A stretch of DNA of 64,000 nucleotides from Nipponacmea schrenckii (lineage: Eukaryota; Mollusca; Gastropoda; Lottiidae). Positions 44,421 to 58,700 of this stretch are shown piece after piece. A model generated the notes under the pieces. The model searched no databases. It had not been told where the DNA came from and saw only the letters and a list, made by a program, of their open reading frames with translations. The stretch covers positions 4,030,001 to 4,094,000 of the forward strand of contig CM060202.1 of NCBI GenBank assembly GCA_030562195.1. The letters are read 5' to 3'. The translations under genes and the position numbers were made by a program. Numbering within the stretch: position 1 is the stretch's first letter; each line of letters begins with the position of its first letter.

Positions 44421-47400
44421 AAGCAAGCAAGATAGTTTATGCCAATTACGTCTATAAGAAGAAAATGATAGTGGCATATTCCAAAATAAGAACTTAAATA
44501 ACAATCTTCTTTGTAGCAAACTAAAAACAATATGTACATAACACCTACCTATACTTCTCGCACACTGGGCGAGTCATTATTTTTTTAAATTTCAGATCAG
44601 AATAGCAGAAAAATATCCAGCAGATCCAGACCCTTTATCCCAATTTCTCAATAAAGTATCCGTCCTAGGCCTGTATATCTGGGATAATAAATCCCTCCCT
44701 TCCCCGCATCTTAGGTTATATTTGACTAATATTGGCTTTTAATGTCGATGCATCGTTTCATCAACTCCTCAGCGCTTGTAAAGTTTTAAATTCGATTGAT
44801 TTCCTTACAATTCAAGATAAAAGCTGTATAATTATTTCAAAGTATCAATGACAACTTTTGCCACTGTTCAGGCTAAATTGCATCCGCACTACATGATGAT
44901 AACAATTTTCATGAACTGCCGAAAATACTATTTCCTTTCGTTTACCTTTCCAAAAATTTATCCAAACCATATTTATCTTTGCTTCATTTCGCATCAACCT
45001 TTTTTTCCTAATTCATAAATTAAAATACTCATCACATTTGCAATTGAAATTTAATTACGATGTGTAACTTCAGTTTACGACCTCGAATTTTGTGGATGAA
45101 CGAATCACAGGCGAAAGGATTCAAAACACCAAATCCACGAAACAGTCGGAGGAGAAATCGTTATTAAAATCAAAGTGATCACGAAATCTAGAAGAGAAAT
45201 AAAACCAGTGTCTAATGTTTAAACTAAACAATATCCAAAGAATAAATGGCGGACATATTGGATATGAAGTATGATTGATTTGGATGGGTTTCAGGTAGTT
45301 TGGACATTGATTTAATACTAAATAAATATCATACTTAACGACACAGCTGTTGGTCTCCAGAACAAAACTTTTAGTGTTTTATTTCATAAAACAGCTGTAA
45401 AAATTCGAAACATTCGATCTCTACACAGGGCATTTCATTGTAATTATGAGTGTAAATTTGATTTGTATTCTATTTTCACAATAATTACCCCCCCCCCCCT
45501 CTCGAAACCAAGGGAGACTTTGACCTGCAAAAATGCAAGAGAAAAAGAAAAAAGATTGAGTTTATTCTCTCCAGCCAGCATGACCTCACTCACTGCCTAC
45601 AACTATTGTTGAAATATGATGCCTGACATATGGACTCACTGCATCTATTGCATGGAACATGACAGATACATAAGACATAAGAGCATTTGAATAAATAATC
45701 AGTTCTAAATACAATAATCAATGTAATATATGGTGTCTGTGATTTGTCAACGAACAAGCTCGAGTAGTTTCTTATCACCGGGTACTTGTCATCTTGAACG
45801 AGTTAACAGTGATTTAGACCAATCCTTTGTGTAAACTCGATGAAGCTTCGATGAATAAATTTCCCATTTCCTTTACTCATTCAACATTGCGCAATGTATA
45901 ATTAAAGATCTCGTTCTGTGCTTGGTAATTCCACCTTCCTACTCGACTTTATTATGTTGGACCTCTCCTTGAAATCGATGGAATTAAATCATTTTATTTA
46001 AGATAACCTTTGGACTTCTGTAAGTAATGCGTAATTGCACAGCGGTTTTGTTTGAAAGTATCTTGTTAGATGAAATGTCATGAAGAATTCTCCTAAAATA
46101 TGTTATTACAGCTGCAGATGTGAATCGAATACAACATTTTAGATCCTCTCAAGCAATTATATTAGTCTTTCTTACTTACAACTACAAGGAATGCTTTCGT
46201 CCCAGGTCCTACCAATAAAATTCGATTCTTTATTCTGTTTCCTTGTTGACTTCTAGCTCCCGTTTTAAGCCTCCCGTTTTTATTTAAATGTCCAATTTTT
46301 ATATCTGGTCTAAAACCACCTGTTAAGTCTTAAGGGATTTCTGTCATTTACTCCCAGTCAGTTACATTCTAGATGATCTAGTATAGATGACTGTTCTTGA
46401 GAAACGCGACACTTAGTAATTTATAAAATAAGGAGACAAGCCATTGAAAGACGTCATTAGACCATAATAAATTGTATCACCAAAAACTCATTGGGGAGTC
46501 GTTCAGCCCATATGGCTTTTATAGATTAAGGCCTCATCGTCTACATTTTTTTTTTAAATCAGGTTAATATGGAACAACAATAGAATTATCAATTTAAATA
46601 GTTGAACTTTATATATTTTAATCTGACAACCGAGTCTCGTTGTGAAGGAAATTTTCTATGTTACTCTCTGAAGGACTTAATTGAGATACCAAGCTAGAGA
46701 GTGATATCGAGTGTTCTGTGTCTTTCTACTTTCGACACTCATCAGAGTTATCAATCTAATTGAGCTCCGCTCCAATAAAGATTTTAGAGCCTCACCATAA
46801 CAACAGGCCAAAGAGTTGACACAAATCTGGTTTCGTCAACATCAAATTCTCGTATTTACTGTTTTCATTAAATATAATTCCCAGAGCATGTTGTTCAAGA
46901 TTTTTTATTAACAAAATCTATTAAGAACGTTACTGTAGTAGGCTTTTGTGTCCCTAAAGAATATGCCGTTTGATCTAGATTTTGATGTTCATGGTATCAA
47001 TTTTAGAAATTCATAGAAAAAAAATAAATCAAAGCTACAACACGTGTCACCAGAGGCCTTGCAATTGTTATCAATCCTGGTTGCCGTTGAAGTTTTTTTT
47101 TTGCGTTCTGATACATTTGTTGATTACAGAATATTACAAAGCGTTACAGAACGCTCCCTCCAAGGACTGTTGAAATTCATAAAGCATACATTTAGTAAAT
47201 GATGTTATATTAAGTTTGTTATGAAACTATCATATACATCTACATTAGGGGCCGAGTTGTGAGTTGTGTTGCTTTGTTACGGCATAAATATTGACACTCA
47301 GTAATATACCAATTGTCTTTACTGTGGTGCATATTATACCACTGGTAACTCACATGATTTCTTTGTCATTATTGTTACTATGTTAAAATGCACAATACCG

Positions 47401-48584
47401 TAAGCGCAATACACCTAATAAAAATTGACCGGGGTCATATATAAGCTCCATCTGGTAAACAAAATCCCAAGAACACAAGTTATTAACCTTGCAAAATATA
47501 TGTTTTTGGTCAAATTCTTCTTCAATTTTAATGTTAATCTGAATAACAGCCATGTGAGGAAAGGATGCAAATGCAGTTCCAATGATTTCACACGTACGAC
47601 AATTATGTATTCGTAGCAAGTATAAGAGAACATAAATTTTTGGCTGTAACATCTCTAGTTTAGGTTTATCATCCAAAACAGATCACCTGTAGATGTGGTG
47701 CCCGTGATTAACCTATTGGATGAAATTTGAGTAGGACTTGGGCCTTCTACAGTTTAAGAGATGGTTGAATAACCCAGGAATCTCATTTTGTCTGCGATAG
47801 CTCTATTAGACCCGAAGTTAGTCATGGAATGTATTGGCTTCATAAAAGGTGTAATGCATTTGATTATTTAGCGTTTGTTTGAAGTCCATTATCGTCATGT
47901 TGTGATATTGACTAAAGGCTGGTTTTACTGTCAATTAAAACGCAAATGATAACAATAGCAATTTGCAATTGATAGGAAATTCTTATAAAATATTCATGCT
48001 AATGAAATGAGATAGTTTTATATTTAAAAAATTAATGTGTGTTTGTGATTTTATATTTTTATCTGTTCATTGGGGGTTTTATTATCTGAAATTGTACAAT
48101 TTACATTATTGTTTCCAAGCTATCATTATGATGTTAACTGATCAATCGGTTGCACCATTGTTATTATGGAAATAAAACAATTACTATAGCTTATACAATA
48201 GCTAACACAAGTCCTTTGAAAAGAATAACCACAACGAAGTTAAGTAAAATCAAATTAAAGGCCATCTTTTGCGCTCCTGCATGTTTCTGAAAAAAGGATT
48301 GAACAAATAAACGCACACTACACCTTGCATACCCGATACACATTTGTGATGACAGTGAAATGAAGAATTATGAATACTGGTCTCTATTCAAAATGTTAAA
48401 AGTAGCGAATCGTGTATAGATTCCTCGTATGCAATTGGTAAACATCGTGTTCCAGAGAAAAAGGTACAAACCGTCGTACATATAAATACTGTGTCATACG
48501 GTTCACACCAAAGCCACGTCTACACTGTACCTCATTACCTCAGACCATGGTATGTATGCCGTCTTCCCATGTTTATCAATACCA
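44421..48584. other. Gene-free stretch with a poly-C run
   Basis: No gene was recognised over 4.2 kb. A C12-C13 run lies at 45488-45500. Frames at 47383-47676 overlap on both strands, a sign of chance openness. Confidence 0.4.
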
Positions 48585-49115
48585 TAGTTAATAAAATGCT
48601 TTAGACCACAGACAAGTAGGCATAGTACCTTCATAACGATAGATATGGGTGTACAAATTATAAACATAGGTAGTAGGTCATATGGCTCCTACCATTAAAA
48701 TGAAAATATTAAATAATTATTGTTGATCCCCAAGGTGGTTGGTGGAGTTGATCGTTCGCGTGTGTCTTTATAGTCTAATGGAGATGCTCTCTAGAGGACT
48801 TGTGTCATTTCTTATCATATCCCATGGTTTAGACTGTAACTGTTTACCTGTGGTATTTTGGTCTCCCCAGTTAAATACCATAAAAAACAAGCTTTAGACC
48901 ACAAAATGGGATTGTATTCATAAGGATAATATGTGTGTACAAAAAAACGGTAATCATTCTCCTACCAATTAAAAAAAATTTTAAAAATTTAACCCCAAGG
49001 TTTTGGTTTGATCTTTCCCTTGTCTTTAAGAATAAAATGCTCTCTAGAGGACTTGTGTCATTTTTATCATATCCCATGGTTTAGAGTAACTGTTCCGTGT
49101 GGAATTTTGGTAGAC
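48585..49115 (+). repeat. Two-copy tandem duplication of ~255-290 bp
   Basis: GCTTTAGACCACA at 48599 and 48891, GTGTACAAA, CTCCTACCA, CCCCAAGG, and ATGCTCTCTAGAGGACTTGT at 48784 and 49037, then ATCATATCCCATGGTTTAGA, occur in the same order in both halves. Spacing falls from 292 to 253 bp across the pair because of deletions in the second copy. Confidence 0.88.
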
Positions 49116-52100
49116 GTAAAAAAAAAATAAAAATTTGTTTTGGATTTTTTTCCAAAGAAGATACTACCTAACCACTTGGGGGCTTAATTTAACCATTAAA
49201 AAGCTAGTCAGTTAATGGCGGCTGACAGTTGACGTTGGTAATTGTGAATGTAATCAGAAGTAGTAATATGAATTAATGGGCTTATGAGAGGTTTGACAGC
49301 GTCGAGACTAAACATAAGTTAATGTCAATCAAATCTTATATTTAATATTCATTCATTTCCACACAGCTTATTTTGAAATGTTTTTTTGCCACAATGAGAA
49401 CTTTGGTGTAAACGTACTTTGAAAACATCCATTAAAGGACTTCAGCGCTATCGTCAACGTCCCTATATTATGCAATCAGTAATGTCCCCGCCCCTCTTCT
49501 ATGACCATCAGTGCCCTTCTTATGTGATAGTGCCCATTTGTATAGACATGTTTATATACTGAGGTTATTGCAAAACCATCAAAATGACAGTGCCCATTAG
49601 CGTATATTTGCATAGAAAAGCGCAGACACGGGATACATAGGGGTATACATAACCTATAACAAGTTTTTCCACGGTTATATTGTTTATTATAATTTCTTAA
49701 TGTCTATATTATACAATCGCTTATATTTCCATCTGTATGCTAAATGATTTATAATATATTAATTGAAGGGGAGAACATGGGATATAGAACTAGACACTCA
49801 TATGGTACTACAATTATCTTTTCCTCATAGATTTCAGCCTGAGATTAACCCAAGAGTGGGTTGAATATTAGTCGCTTTGCCTCAGAAAGAAGGTCAATAG
49901 GAAGTTGGCCTCAGGTCACAGCATAACTACGGGTCGCAGTGGACTTGAGCGAAACGTTGATTTGAAAAATTGATTTGCAGCTGCCATCGACTAATGGTTC
50001 ACAAGTCTGACATCGCAATTCATCTTTTCTTAAAAATACAGTTGTCATTCCATCAAATTTTGGAAGCTAGTTACTAAATAATATGCTCTGTCATGATAGT
50101 TGAAGAATATATTCGGTTAAGCGTGTTAAGCTTGCAAATACTCCAATACGTGCAGACGAATTCGCTAAACCGTCCATTCAGGATGCTGGAAATTAATAAC
50201 GATACAAATACTGAAATACGATAGTTAAACGGTTTATTTCATTGGTGGACACTCGTAGTTATATTGATCCGGATATCGGTTGATTGCGAATTAATTGCTT
50301 CGGGTGATACGTCCAGGATATTCGACCACAGTAAACTAAAACGATATTATGAGAATATAATAACCAACGAAATAAATAGAAGACATTAGCACTGAAACAA
50401 ACAGATTTTAATTACAACCTGATTTCCGCTTATTATCTACTAGTCTAATTGGATTAGCTTGATTCTAATTTCGTGTCACCGAAAGTCGTTAACCGAACGC
50501 TTCGACTTCCATTATGTCAAGATTAATTTGCATGGAAATTGCTAGGTGAAGACCTGCGTGACAGCCAACTTCCGTTTGAGGGATGACACGTTGCACATTG
50601 GTATCACTAAACGATAGATTCTTCTTTGAAGAATGATGGTTTTTCCAGGTTATTGCGTATTTTAATATGACATGAATATATCTGAATGGTTTAAAGGAAC
50701 AGATTCTCTATTTTCGGATATTTATTCAAATATATGTCTTCAAAAGAACAAGAAATGTACTTAATCGATTAATTTTTTAATACCTAAATTTATATACATT
50801 TATTATATTATTTCAATTAATATTTTGTATACATATATTTTGATGCCATAGCCTTCAAATCCAACTACATCAATCCGTCAGTTTCAATTCCTCCCGGTAA
50901 TATTGCTTGCCTTCTTTCCAAAGTTAGTTGTTTCAAACCCGAGTTATTTTCAATTCATATAACTATTATGAAGTTGATACCCTTAGGTCCAATATCAGAC
51001 CTAACAACAATAGCCAGGTGACAAAGGAGTTATTGAATATACCATAGATATATAAATTATTTATCATATTACAGTCCATGATGGTTGATTATGAATTGAA
51101 AGTCTAGACTGGATATTGTTTTGAAGGGACATTAACTTTACCTTAAAGATTTATAACAATAATACCTTAATTTCAAACCATTCGATAACAAAAGCCATTA
51201 TTCGTCATTATCATTAATGATTCCTTTGATTCCTCTTAAGATAACGCAAAACAATATTTTCAAAACAATAGATACACGAACGAAATACTGAATGTTAGAA
51301 TTGAATTTCAGAACCCAATTTTTATGCTACTGAATGGGTTAATGAAAACACCAAGCCATGAAGTGCCCTATGGTTGTTTGAACTGGACAGTTCAAGCTTA
51401 TTAACGGGATCCTTTGAAATCCACAACACAAGGGGCTTGCTATCCAATCTGAACGATGAGGTGCCAGCCTCTTCCTTTACTGAAGGTACAGCTAGGTGAG
51501 CCGCTTTGTTAAATTCAAAACAATTTTAATTCGTTTTAAATAATATATAGACCTGCAATGACCTATTTCGGAGGCTGTGAACTTGCAATCTTTTTCGAGA
51601 AAGGTCACGAAAGCCTTGCTTAAAACTCAGGTTTTTCAAATAGTTGCAGTCTACATTATATTTTTACAGATCTAACCAGCACTAATTATTTTGACAATAA
51701 TGTAGCATGTCCTCTCACAATAGGTCACAGTCTCCCAAATAAAAACCAACTATCGGTTTAGTTACAATAAACCGTACTGGTTTCCTTCAGAAATCTGGAA
51801 TGTGGACTCTATCTGATATGAATTAACCAATGATTATTAATGCCCTGTCTAGACAATTTTATGATAAACAATGGCAATATTCTATATAGCTACTCATGTT
51901 AATTGATCTCTAAGGTGCTTTAATTATCAAATATCAATTAAAAAGTTGGCTGTTATAAATAATTTCAAGTTTCATGAATAACACAAAGCGATTTCATGTA
52001 AATAACAATGGTTGAAGAATGGACTTAAAAGTATTCTGGTAATATAACGAAACGCTTTTATTTCATACACATTGCGATCCGTTCTTTATGATGTATTTAG

Positions 52101-52460
52101 ATGATTAGATCTAATCTAAAAAAAGACATGAAATGAATAAAGAAAAAATATATAAATCAAACTGTTTTTTTTTAAATAAATCGATTCTAAAATTACATAG
52201 TTATGTCTTCCCTATATTTATTTTGTTTTGTATTTCTTATGCTTGTGCAATAAAAATATATCATCGAGTTCTATTAAGTTGAATTTTATTTGGGACGAAT
52301 CAGTTCTTAAATCAGACTGGTACAAATACAATGAATATCAAATTGACAGAATGCGATATATCGTGATAAACCATATAAAAATTCACAGACTATGTTTAAG
52401 ACATTGAAGTTTAAGGAAGTGTGGACTGTGTAAATTACCTTGTATCTACAATTGACATAA
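49116..52460. other. Gene-free stretch
   Basis: AT-rich DNA with no recognised gene, RNA or repeat over 3.3 kb. Confidence 0.4.
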
Positions 52461-52673
52461 ATTCTTGCGACTGAATTGCGACCAAACAATGATGGAACTT
52501 TTTCTGTCGTGTCTGGACATAAACATGTATCGCAGCAATTCATCAAAGTACTCGAGATTTTAACGAGTTTTGGTCTCAAGGGCCTTCACACAGAATTAGT
52601 GCCAATGAAAGAATTGGAAACTCTAATCAGAGAAATTCAGAATAAAATGTGCATTTATCACATACACGTGTAA
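52461..52673 (+). pseudogene. Short coding-like fragment, family unknown
   Basis: The open frame after a TAA at 52458-52460 reads ILATELRPNNDGTFSVVSG, then HKHVSQQFIKVLEILTS, FGLKGLHTELVP and MKELETLIREIQNKM, ending in TAA. Composition, heptad-like hydrophobics and a GLKGLHTEL turn look protein-like. There is no AG acceptor between the upstream stop and the good part, nor an obvious start. It may be a fragment of a processed pseudogene or retrocopy. I do not recognise the parent family. Confidence 0.3.
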
Positions 52674-55394
52674 AAGACTTGTTATCCAGTTACGTGATTA
52701 ATATACTGAAAATCTTCAAACGAGAAAATTAATTACTTAAAAGTTCAAAATGATGGCTTAAGTGGGCGTGCAGAACATTTACTAAGTACAATTTAAAAAA
52801 GATATGTTAAAAATAATTCAATCTATTCATAAGTTCTAACCATTCACGCAACTGAGCGACGGATTTGAACAAACCAAAATGTCATTCAGAGCCGATCTCT
52901 GGTGACAAGCTTGAAATGATTCTCCAAATGATTAATAAAACTTGCAATAAATTCGTCACCATACTATGTTAGTATGCATATACGAAGAAAATAGTTTTGT
53001 ATTTCTACTTTCTTGACAGAAAACCAACTCTACGAAATGGAAAATGTTTATGGACTTCATGGTTCCGTCTTTTTGTTTCTGATGAGATTAATACCAATAA
53101 TACCAATATCAAGCAATGCGCAATACAAAAGTTAAGAAATCAGACTAACTTCTCAGTGATACCAATGTTAAATCAGTGTAAGCTCTTAGTGCTTAATCAA
53201 TGTAAACTGACAGTGGTACGGTTTCAACGAAACGTATAAACAATGAATTGACATAGATTCAATTTAAAAATCGAACAGTTGGTGTAGAACTGAATTTACA
53301 ATTGACATTGCGTAATACTGAGTTGCTGTTTTCTCGGATCAATAATGGTGTGAAGAGGCCCATACTCTCTCAAGATCCAATTTCAACTGTAAGGAAAATT
53401 GATATTGAATTCATCACGCCAATCGGTCGTTTCAACCCGTTTTTCAAGCACCTTTAATTTACCAAAGCAATTTGCATGTCCTGTAGAGTTGATGTAATTT
53501 TCACGTTTTGACAAGGGAGATAAAAGAGTGATAGTAATGTCTTGTTCCATAAAGAGATTGATGAAATTAAACAACTAATGTAAACGGACATTCGCTTATA
53601 ATGCGTATGTAGCGGAGATGCACTAATTCGAGGTCTTTAATAACGTTTTTCATTAACTGTTCACACTTAGTAATAATATGGTAAATACCGTCAAGCCATT
53701 TGTTAGTTCTTGAGTTCTCTCTTCTTTTTTAAGATGAAGTATGATGGTGTTTAGATTTCTTTCTTAATCACCAATTAGTTAAATACCGTGTAAGGGCATT
53801 GTCCAAGAATATAAAAAACAGTTATGTTCATCCTATTATCAAACTTATTGTAAATTGTATTTAACAAAATTTTAATTACGATCTTAATGTTACTTCTGCA
53901 GTGTAATGATGTCATTTTCCTATGATAATAGAGATTTGAAATAAAAGATCTTATATTCGATCTGTCACATTTTTAAACCTCTAGCAATAAGTCCTGGAGA
54001 GCTTTTATATTACAAACTCACCTCAAGGGATGTCTCTAAATTTAGAATTGACATTAAATTGATGTTAATATCTATTATAAAACAATTCAATTAGCCTGTT
54101 TCATTGTGTGAAGTTTTAACTGTCTGGGCAAAACGTGTCAATTATCGTACTTTATTTGACATTTCTGATTTCGAAAATGAATTTCTGTAATCTTATTTTT
54201 TAACGTGGAATTGTGTCAACAGGTAAAAAAAACCCGGTATTATAGATCGTTTCCCTGCGTTGGTTTCTTAGCTTTCGCAAACCGTCTCTGTTTCATTCAT
54301 TTGCACACACTTGCCTTATGCAATGAAATATTTGGATTTTTAATTCCTACTCTCTTGTGCTTTGCCTTACGACATAACATGACTATGAATGAATATAATA
54401 AAAAGGTTAGTCTCTATTAAAATGTATCTTTTACTTCTCTAATTATCCATCAACCTAAAGTGGTACGACATAGCATGCATGCAATCACAAACTGCAACTA
54501 TACTTACATTAACATTTGAAGAGAATAGTCAAAAGGCTTAGTGCCAATGACTTGAAACCTAATCCTAAAATACTGCTAACCTCTTCAAAGTATTTTCCAG
54601 ACACTTGCCGAACTTAAATCAATACTTAAGACAAATTCGTTCAACTTTATTCTTGCAGATTAAATTTATTGCTTAACATAAAACGCCAGACATCACAAAA
54701 CTTGTCTCCAGTTATTTAAAGAGATTAAAAAATGTCAACTTAGCAGTCGGGTTGAAAGATATCATTTTAATTAACGCTTGTCTGTGGTTGGTGTCCTCAG
54801 ATGTTTCAAAGGGTATTTCCCTTGAATGGGGTCGGCCAAATGGCAAAGCAGTCTAGTGAATATTTGTTTTTGTCTGAGGAATTCTGCTGCAACAGTCTTG
54901 AAGCATCAAGACCAAGGTAAAAACGTCGATTTCCGTGAAAAATGGTTATTATCCTTGTAAAAGGTAATTTATTGTGATGTGACACTATGTTTAAGGCACT
55001 TTATTTCTTGGGAATAATAATTTATAAGAATGCATCTGAATTAAGTTGTGAATGGACCAAATGCAGTGTCTGGAGTAGCATGGAGTGTGGATTTATCGGA
55101 GATAATACAAGAAGCGAATTATTTCCGAAATCATGCATTGTGTGTTGATTCTCAACCTCAATATACATGTATCTCACTGTCCGTCAAATACATGTGTGTT
55201 TTTCAATTGTGATTCGTTTTTATATGCACACAGAAATATTAGAAAGTTCAATGCCAGTTTGCTTACTGCATGCTTGACTCATCTATGGCTTCATTCCATC
55301 TTTAATAAAGGAAGTGAACAGTTAAATGAGTGTTTCAGACCACAATAATTAGAATGTAGGCGTGAACAGTTATATAATTAATCTTTAATATTTA
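52674..55394. other. Gene-free stretch
   Basis: No gene or repeat was recognised. Short frames on both strands lack support. Confidence 0.4.
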
Positions 55395-55770
55395 ATTTTC
55401 ACTCAAGGATGAAGCATATTGAAAATCAAAAATATGAATTAACATGAATTATTGCCCTTGTTCTTTAAAACACGTTCGATTTCTTGCTCGTAAACACTCT
55501 ACAAGGCACAATTCTTAACATCGACGAAATTTGCTGAAATTGAATTTTTTTTTAGCCTAGTAGAATGTTTAAGCCACAAATCGTCGCGTTTTAAAGAATA
55601 ATTAGTCATCTTAACTATTTTGCGATAGGGTTCATCCATGGGGGATTACTTACACTCACATAAAGTTACCTCAAAATCCGTCAAGAATTGTGCTTTCTCG
55701 ATTGTTAATGGGGGGGGGCGGACATGGGTGACGGCAATATACGCTACACATTTCATGTGGGAGTATAAAA
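55395..55770 (+). mobile_element. Pearl-type element remnant
   Basis: AAGGATGAAGC…ATTATTGCCCTTGTTCTTTA matches the 20.1 kb core. Next come CTCAAAATCCGTCAAGAATT and GTGCTTTCTCGATTG (also near 22130-22160), a G9 run with CGGACA, and a right end with ACGGCAATATACGC…ATGTGGGAGTATAAAA, like the ends at 4921 and 8512. Confidence 0.65.
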
Positions 55771-58700
55771 ATTACTTGAATCAGTTATTGCTTTATTATG
55801 ACTATTAGCTCAATACAGCAACATCACATGTTGGACTCTGGGTCACAATGATCAATATAATTCAGGACAGCTTTGACGAAAATCACTAAAGAGATCCATC
55901 AATGTCACATATTTAGTGTATCTTTTTAACAGTACTTCAAATGTCGTATTTCCATCGAATACGGATGTCGTTAAATTTCCAATGGATCATGTCGAGACAC
56001 AATGATTTTATTATATTATACTACAGAGTACTATATTTCCTTTGATCGTTTAGATACATTAATAAATGTTACCCTAGAGTTACAGAACAAAACGCCAGAC
56101 AATTTTTTAACTTGTTTGAGTTATTGTTTAAATCTACTTTTTTACTTTACACGTAAGTAAATGATTAGTGTTTCTGACTAAAAGTATTAAATTTTGTTTG
56201 TTGGTTATCATAGAACAGAATTAGACCTCAGTTCAAAGAATGACCGTCTCATAGTATCAATGATTAGAGCCTATTACATATGGTTTAATTAACACGAAAT
56301 TAAGAGAAATAGGTGATAAGGATGCATTGTTAACGAGTCGTAGAGTATCGAGTACTTCACAATCGCCATCCGTGGCAGTAGTGTCTTAGTGAAGCTGAAA
56401 TAAAATTGTCCTTGTCTACCAGCAGTAATCGGTCTGTTTGATATACCAGCCTTCTGAATTACTAGAGACGATACCAATGACAATAGTATTTCGAAATAAT
56501 GGTAATTGTCAACAAGATATTAGACACCATGGCCACCATGGCTTGTTGATTACGAAATGATAAATTCAACCGTTGGCGCCTCATTTATCTTAATAGTTAT
56601 TGTCTTCTTAAGCGCAGCCAGAAATGGTTCAGTCTGGCGTTCAATTTGTTATCGTTTCAATTCCATTATCACTATCGGTGCTTAAAATTTATTAAGTTTA
56701 AAATAAACATCAGTAAGAAGGAAAGCATACAATTTATTGATGAATGTTTTATAATGCTAAATATATTATTACTACGTTTTTGAGATATTATTTTCTCGTC
56801 GATTTACAAAGAATCACACCTGACTTTTAATTTAGAACTTTCAAAATATGATAATCCATAACATAATAAATAATACAGCAGATATTTTTGCAATGCATGC
56901 TATTCACGAACAATTTTAGTAATTAATAAATCAATATTCTCTATTTACGGAACGTACGTTGATAAAACGCAAATGGATTTGTGTCAAAACATGTGCCCTA
57001 ATCTTCAAACACATGATGGTTTCATAAATAGAAGTTCTATAAAAACAAATATAAATATAGCTAATAAGTCTGCAGCCTGCGATATAAGTTTGGATTTAAT
57101 CATTTGAGATGCACGTGCTTCTTTGGAATAAAATGTACCGAAATAGTTCTGAAAAGAGTATTTACAATCACCACCTACATATCATTTAAACATTAATTCA
57201 TGCTTTTTAGTTATTAAGTTCAGTGTTATTAATCTATTTCTGGAATTTTACTATTAAATATTAAACGAGATTCACATGTGATACAGCTTATTTGCATAAT
57301 GCTTTCTTTTATTCACGTTATCAGTTAGGTGCTTAGGATGGTATACACAGGGATAAGAATTGTCTACTGTAAAGACAAGCCGACTTTGAAGAAACTTAGG
57401 CAGATGAGGATCAATTGTAAGGTATACATTCTTCAAAGAATAGATTCCACATATATCAGAGTTGTCAACTACAAATGCAATCCGGGAGAAACAATATAAA
57501 GGGATGTATTTCACATAAGTGGAAGCTAGCTAAAGAGAATTGAATTCAACATTTGCTGTATTGATTATAAAGTTAGCTGAAACTGAACATAATTCCGCGA
57601 TAGACCCATGGCATTTCTTCCTCCGTGTCTATGGTAATTCTGGAAACATTAAAGTATCCAATGACAGATCTTGTCCACATAAATCTCGTGTGTCGAGAAA
57701 AATAAAAAGGACAATAGAAAATACTGTCAGCGACTTTAAATTTTCAAATTTCTATTTCTAAATATATCAAAGGAGCCGTGTGTATCCGGTTGCCAATCAG
57801 GAAACCACGATATCCGCGAGGTATTTATTAAATTAAGAACGGAATATCTACTAGATGTATGTAAAATAAAATATATTTTAGGGACTGGCTTCGTCAATAA
57901 TTATGGTATCGACATGAAAATGTTCACAAAACTATAGATTATTCGGTATAATTACGTCCCCAAAGCAATAATGAACAAATACAAAATAAGGACCTACTCA
58001 AAGCTTACAATAGGGCGATATCTTCGGAAATTGATTTGTATTTTGATGTAATTATTTTGTCAGATAAACTCAAACCGAAAACTTTAAACTATACAAGAAA
58101 ATTCTTTTAACTTATTCTGAACATGTTTCCTGCTCTATTGAAATCGATGGTGAATGTTATCTTGAAATAACCAGATTCAAAAATTAGTCTTTTATCTGAA
58201 ATTTTCATTGCCTTGTCTGGTATGATGTTATAACTCAGTTCGTGATAACTTGATATATTCAAGGATTCTTGAATACGATCCTGTCTATTGCCTTTTCTTA
58301 TTTAAGCGTAATTCTTATGGTTGATCACATAATGTTAAAGATACTATAGATAGTTATCGACAAACACTCTGATATTGCAGATCGGTATGTTTTGGTTTTT
58401 TATTCTCATTTCTGGTTTGCTTTTGCACCACTGATCTAACTAAATTTTCCTTTCATTTAGATTCACTATCAACAAATAGTCGCATGGATGCAAGCCAACT
58501 TTAACCATGGACATATCCAAGAATGTCGCAACCGTGTAAAAGCCTCAAAACCAAATTCCATTTATTTTGCATTGGTTTTCTGTGGTTAAAATGTACTGTT
58601 AAGAAAAAATAGTGATTTCCGATAAGACCACTACTTTAAGCCCATACGCTAGCTTCACAGTATTTAATGTAAATAATGAATTGCATGTTGATGAATTGAT

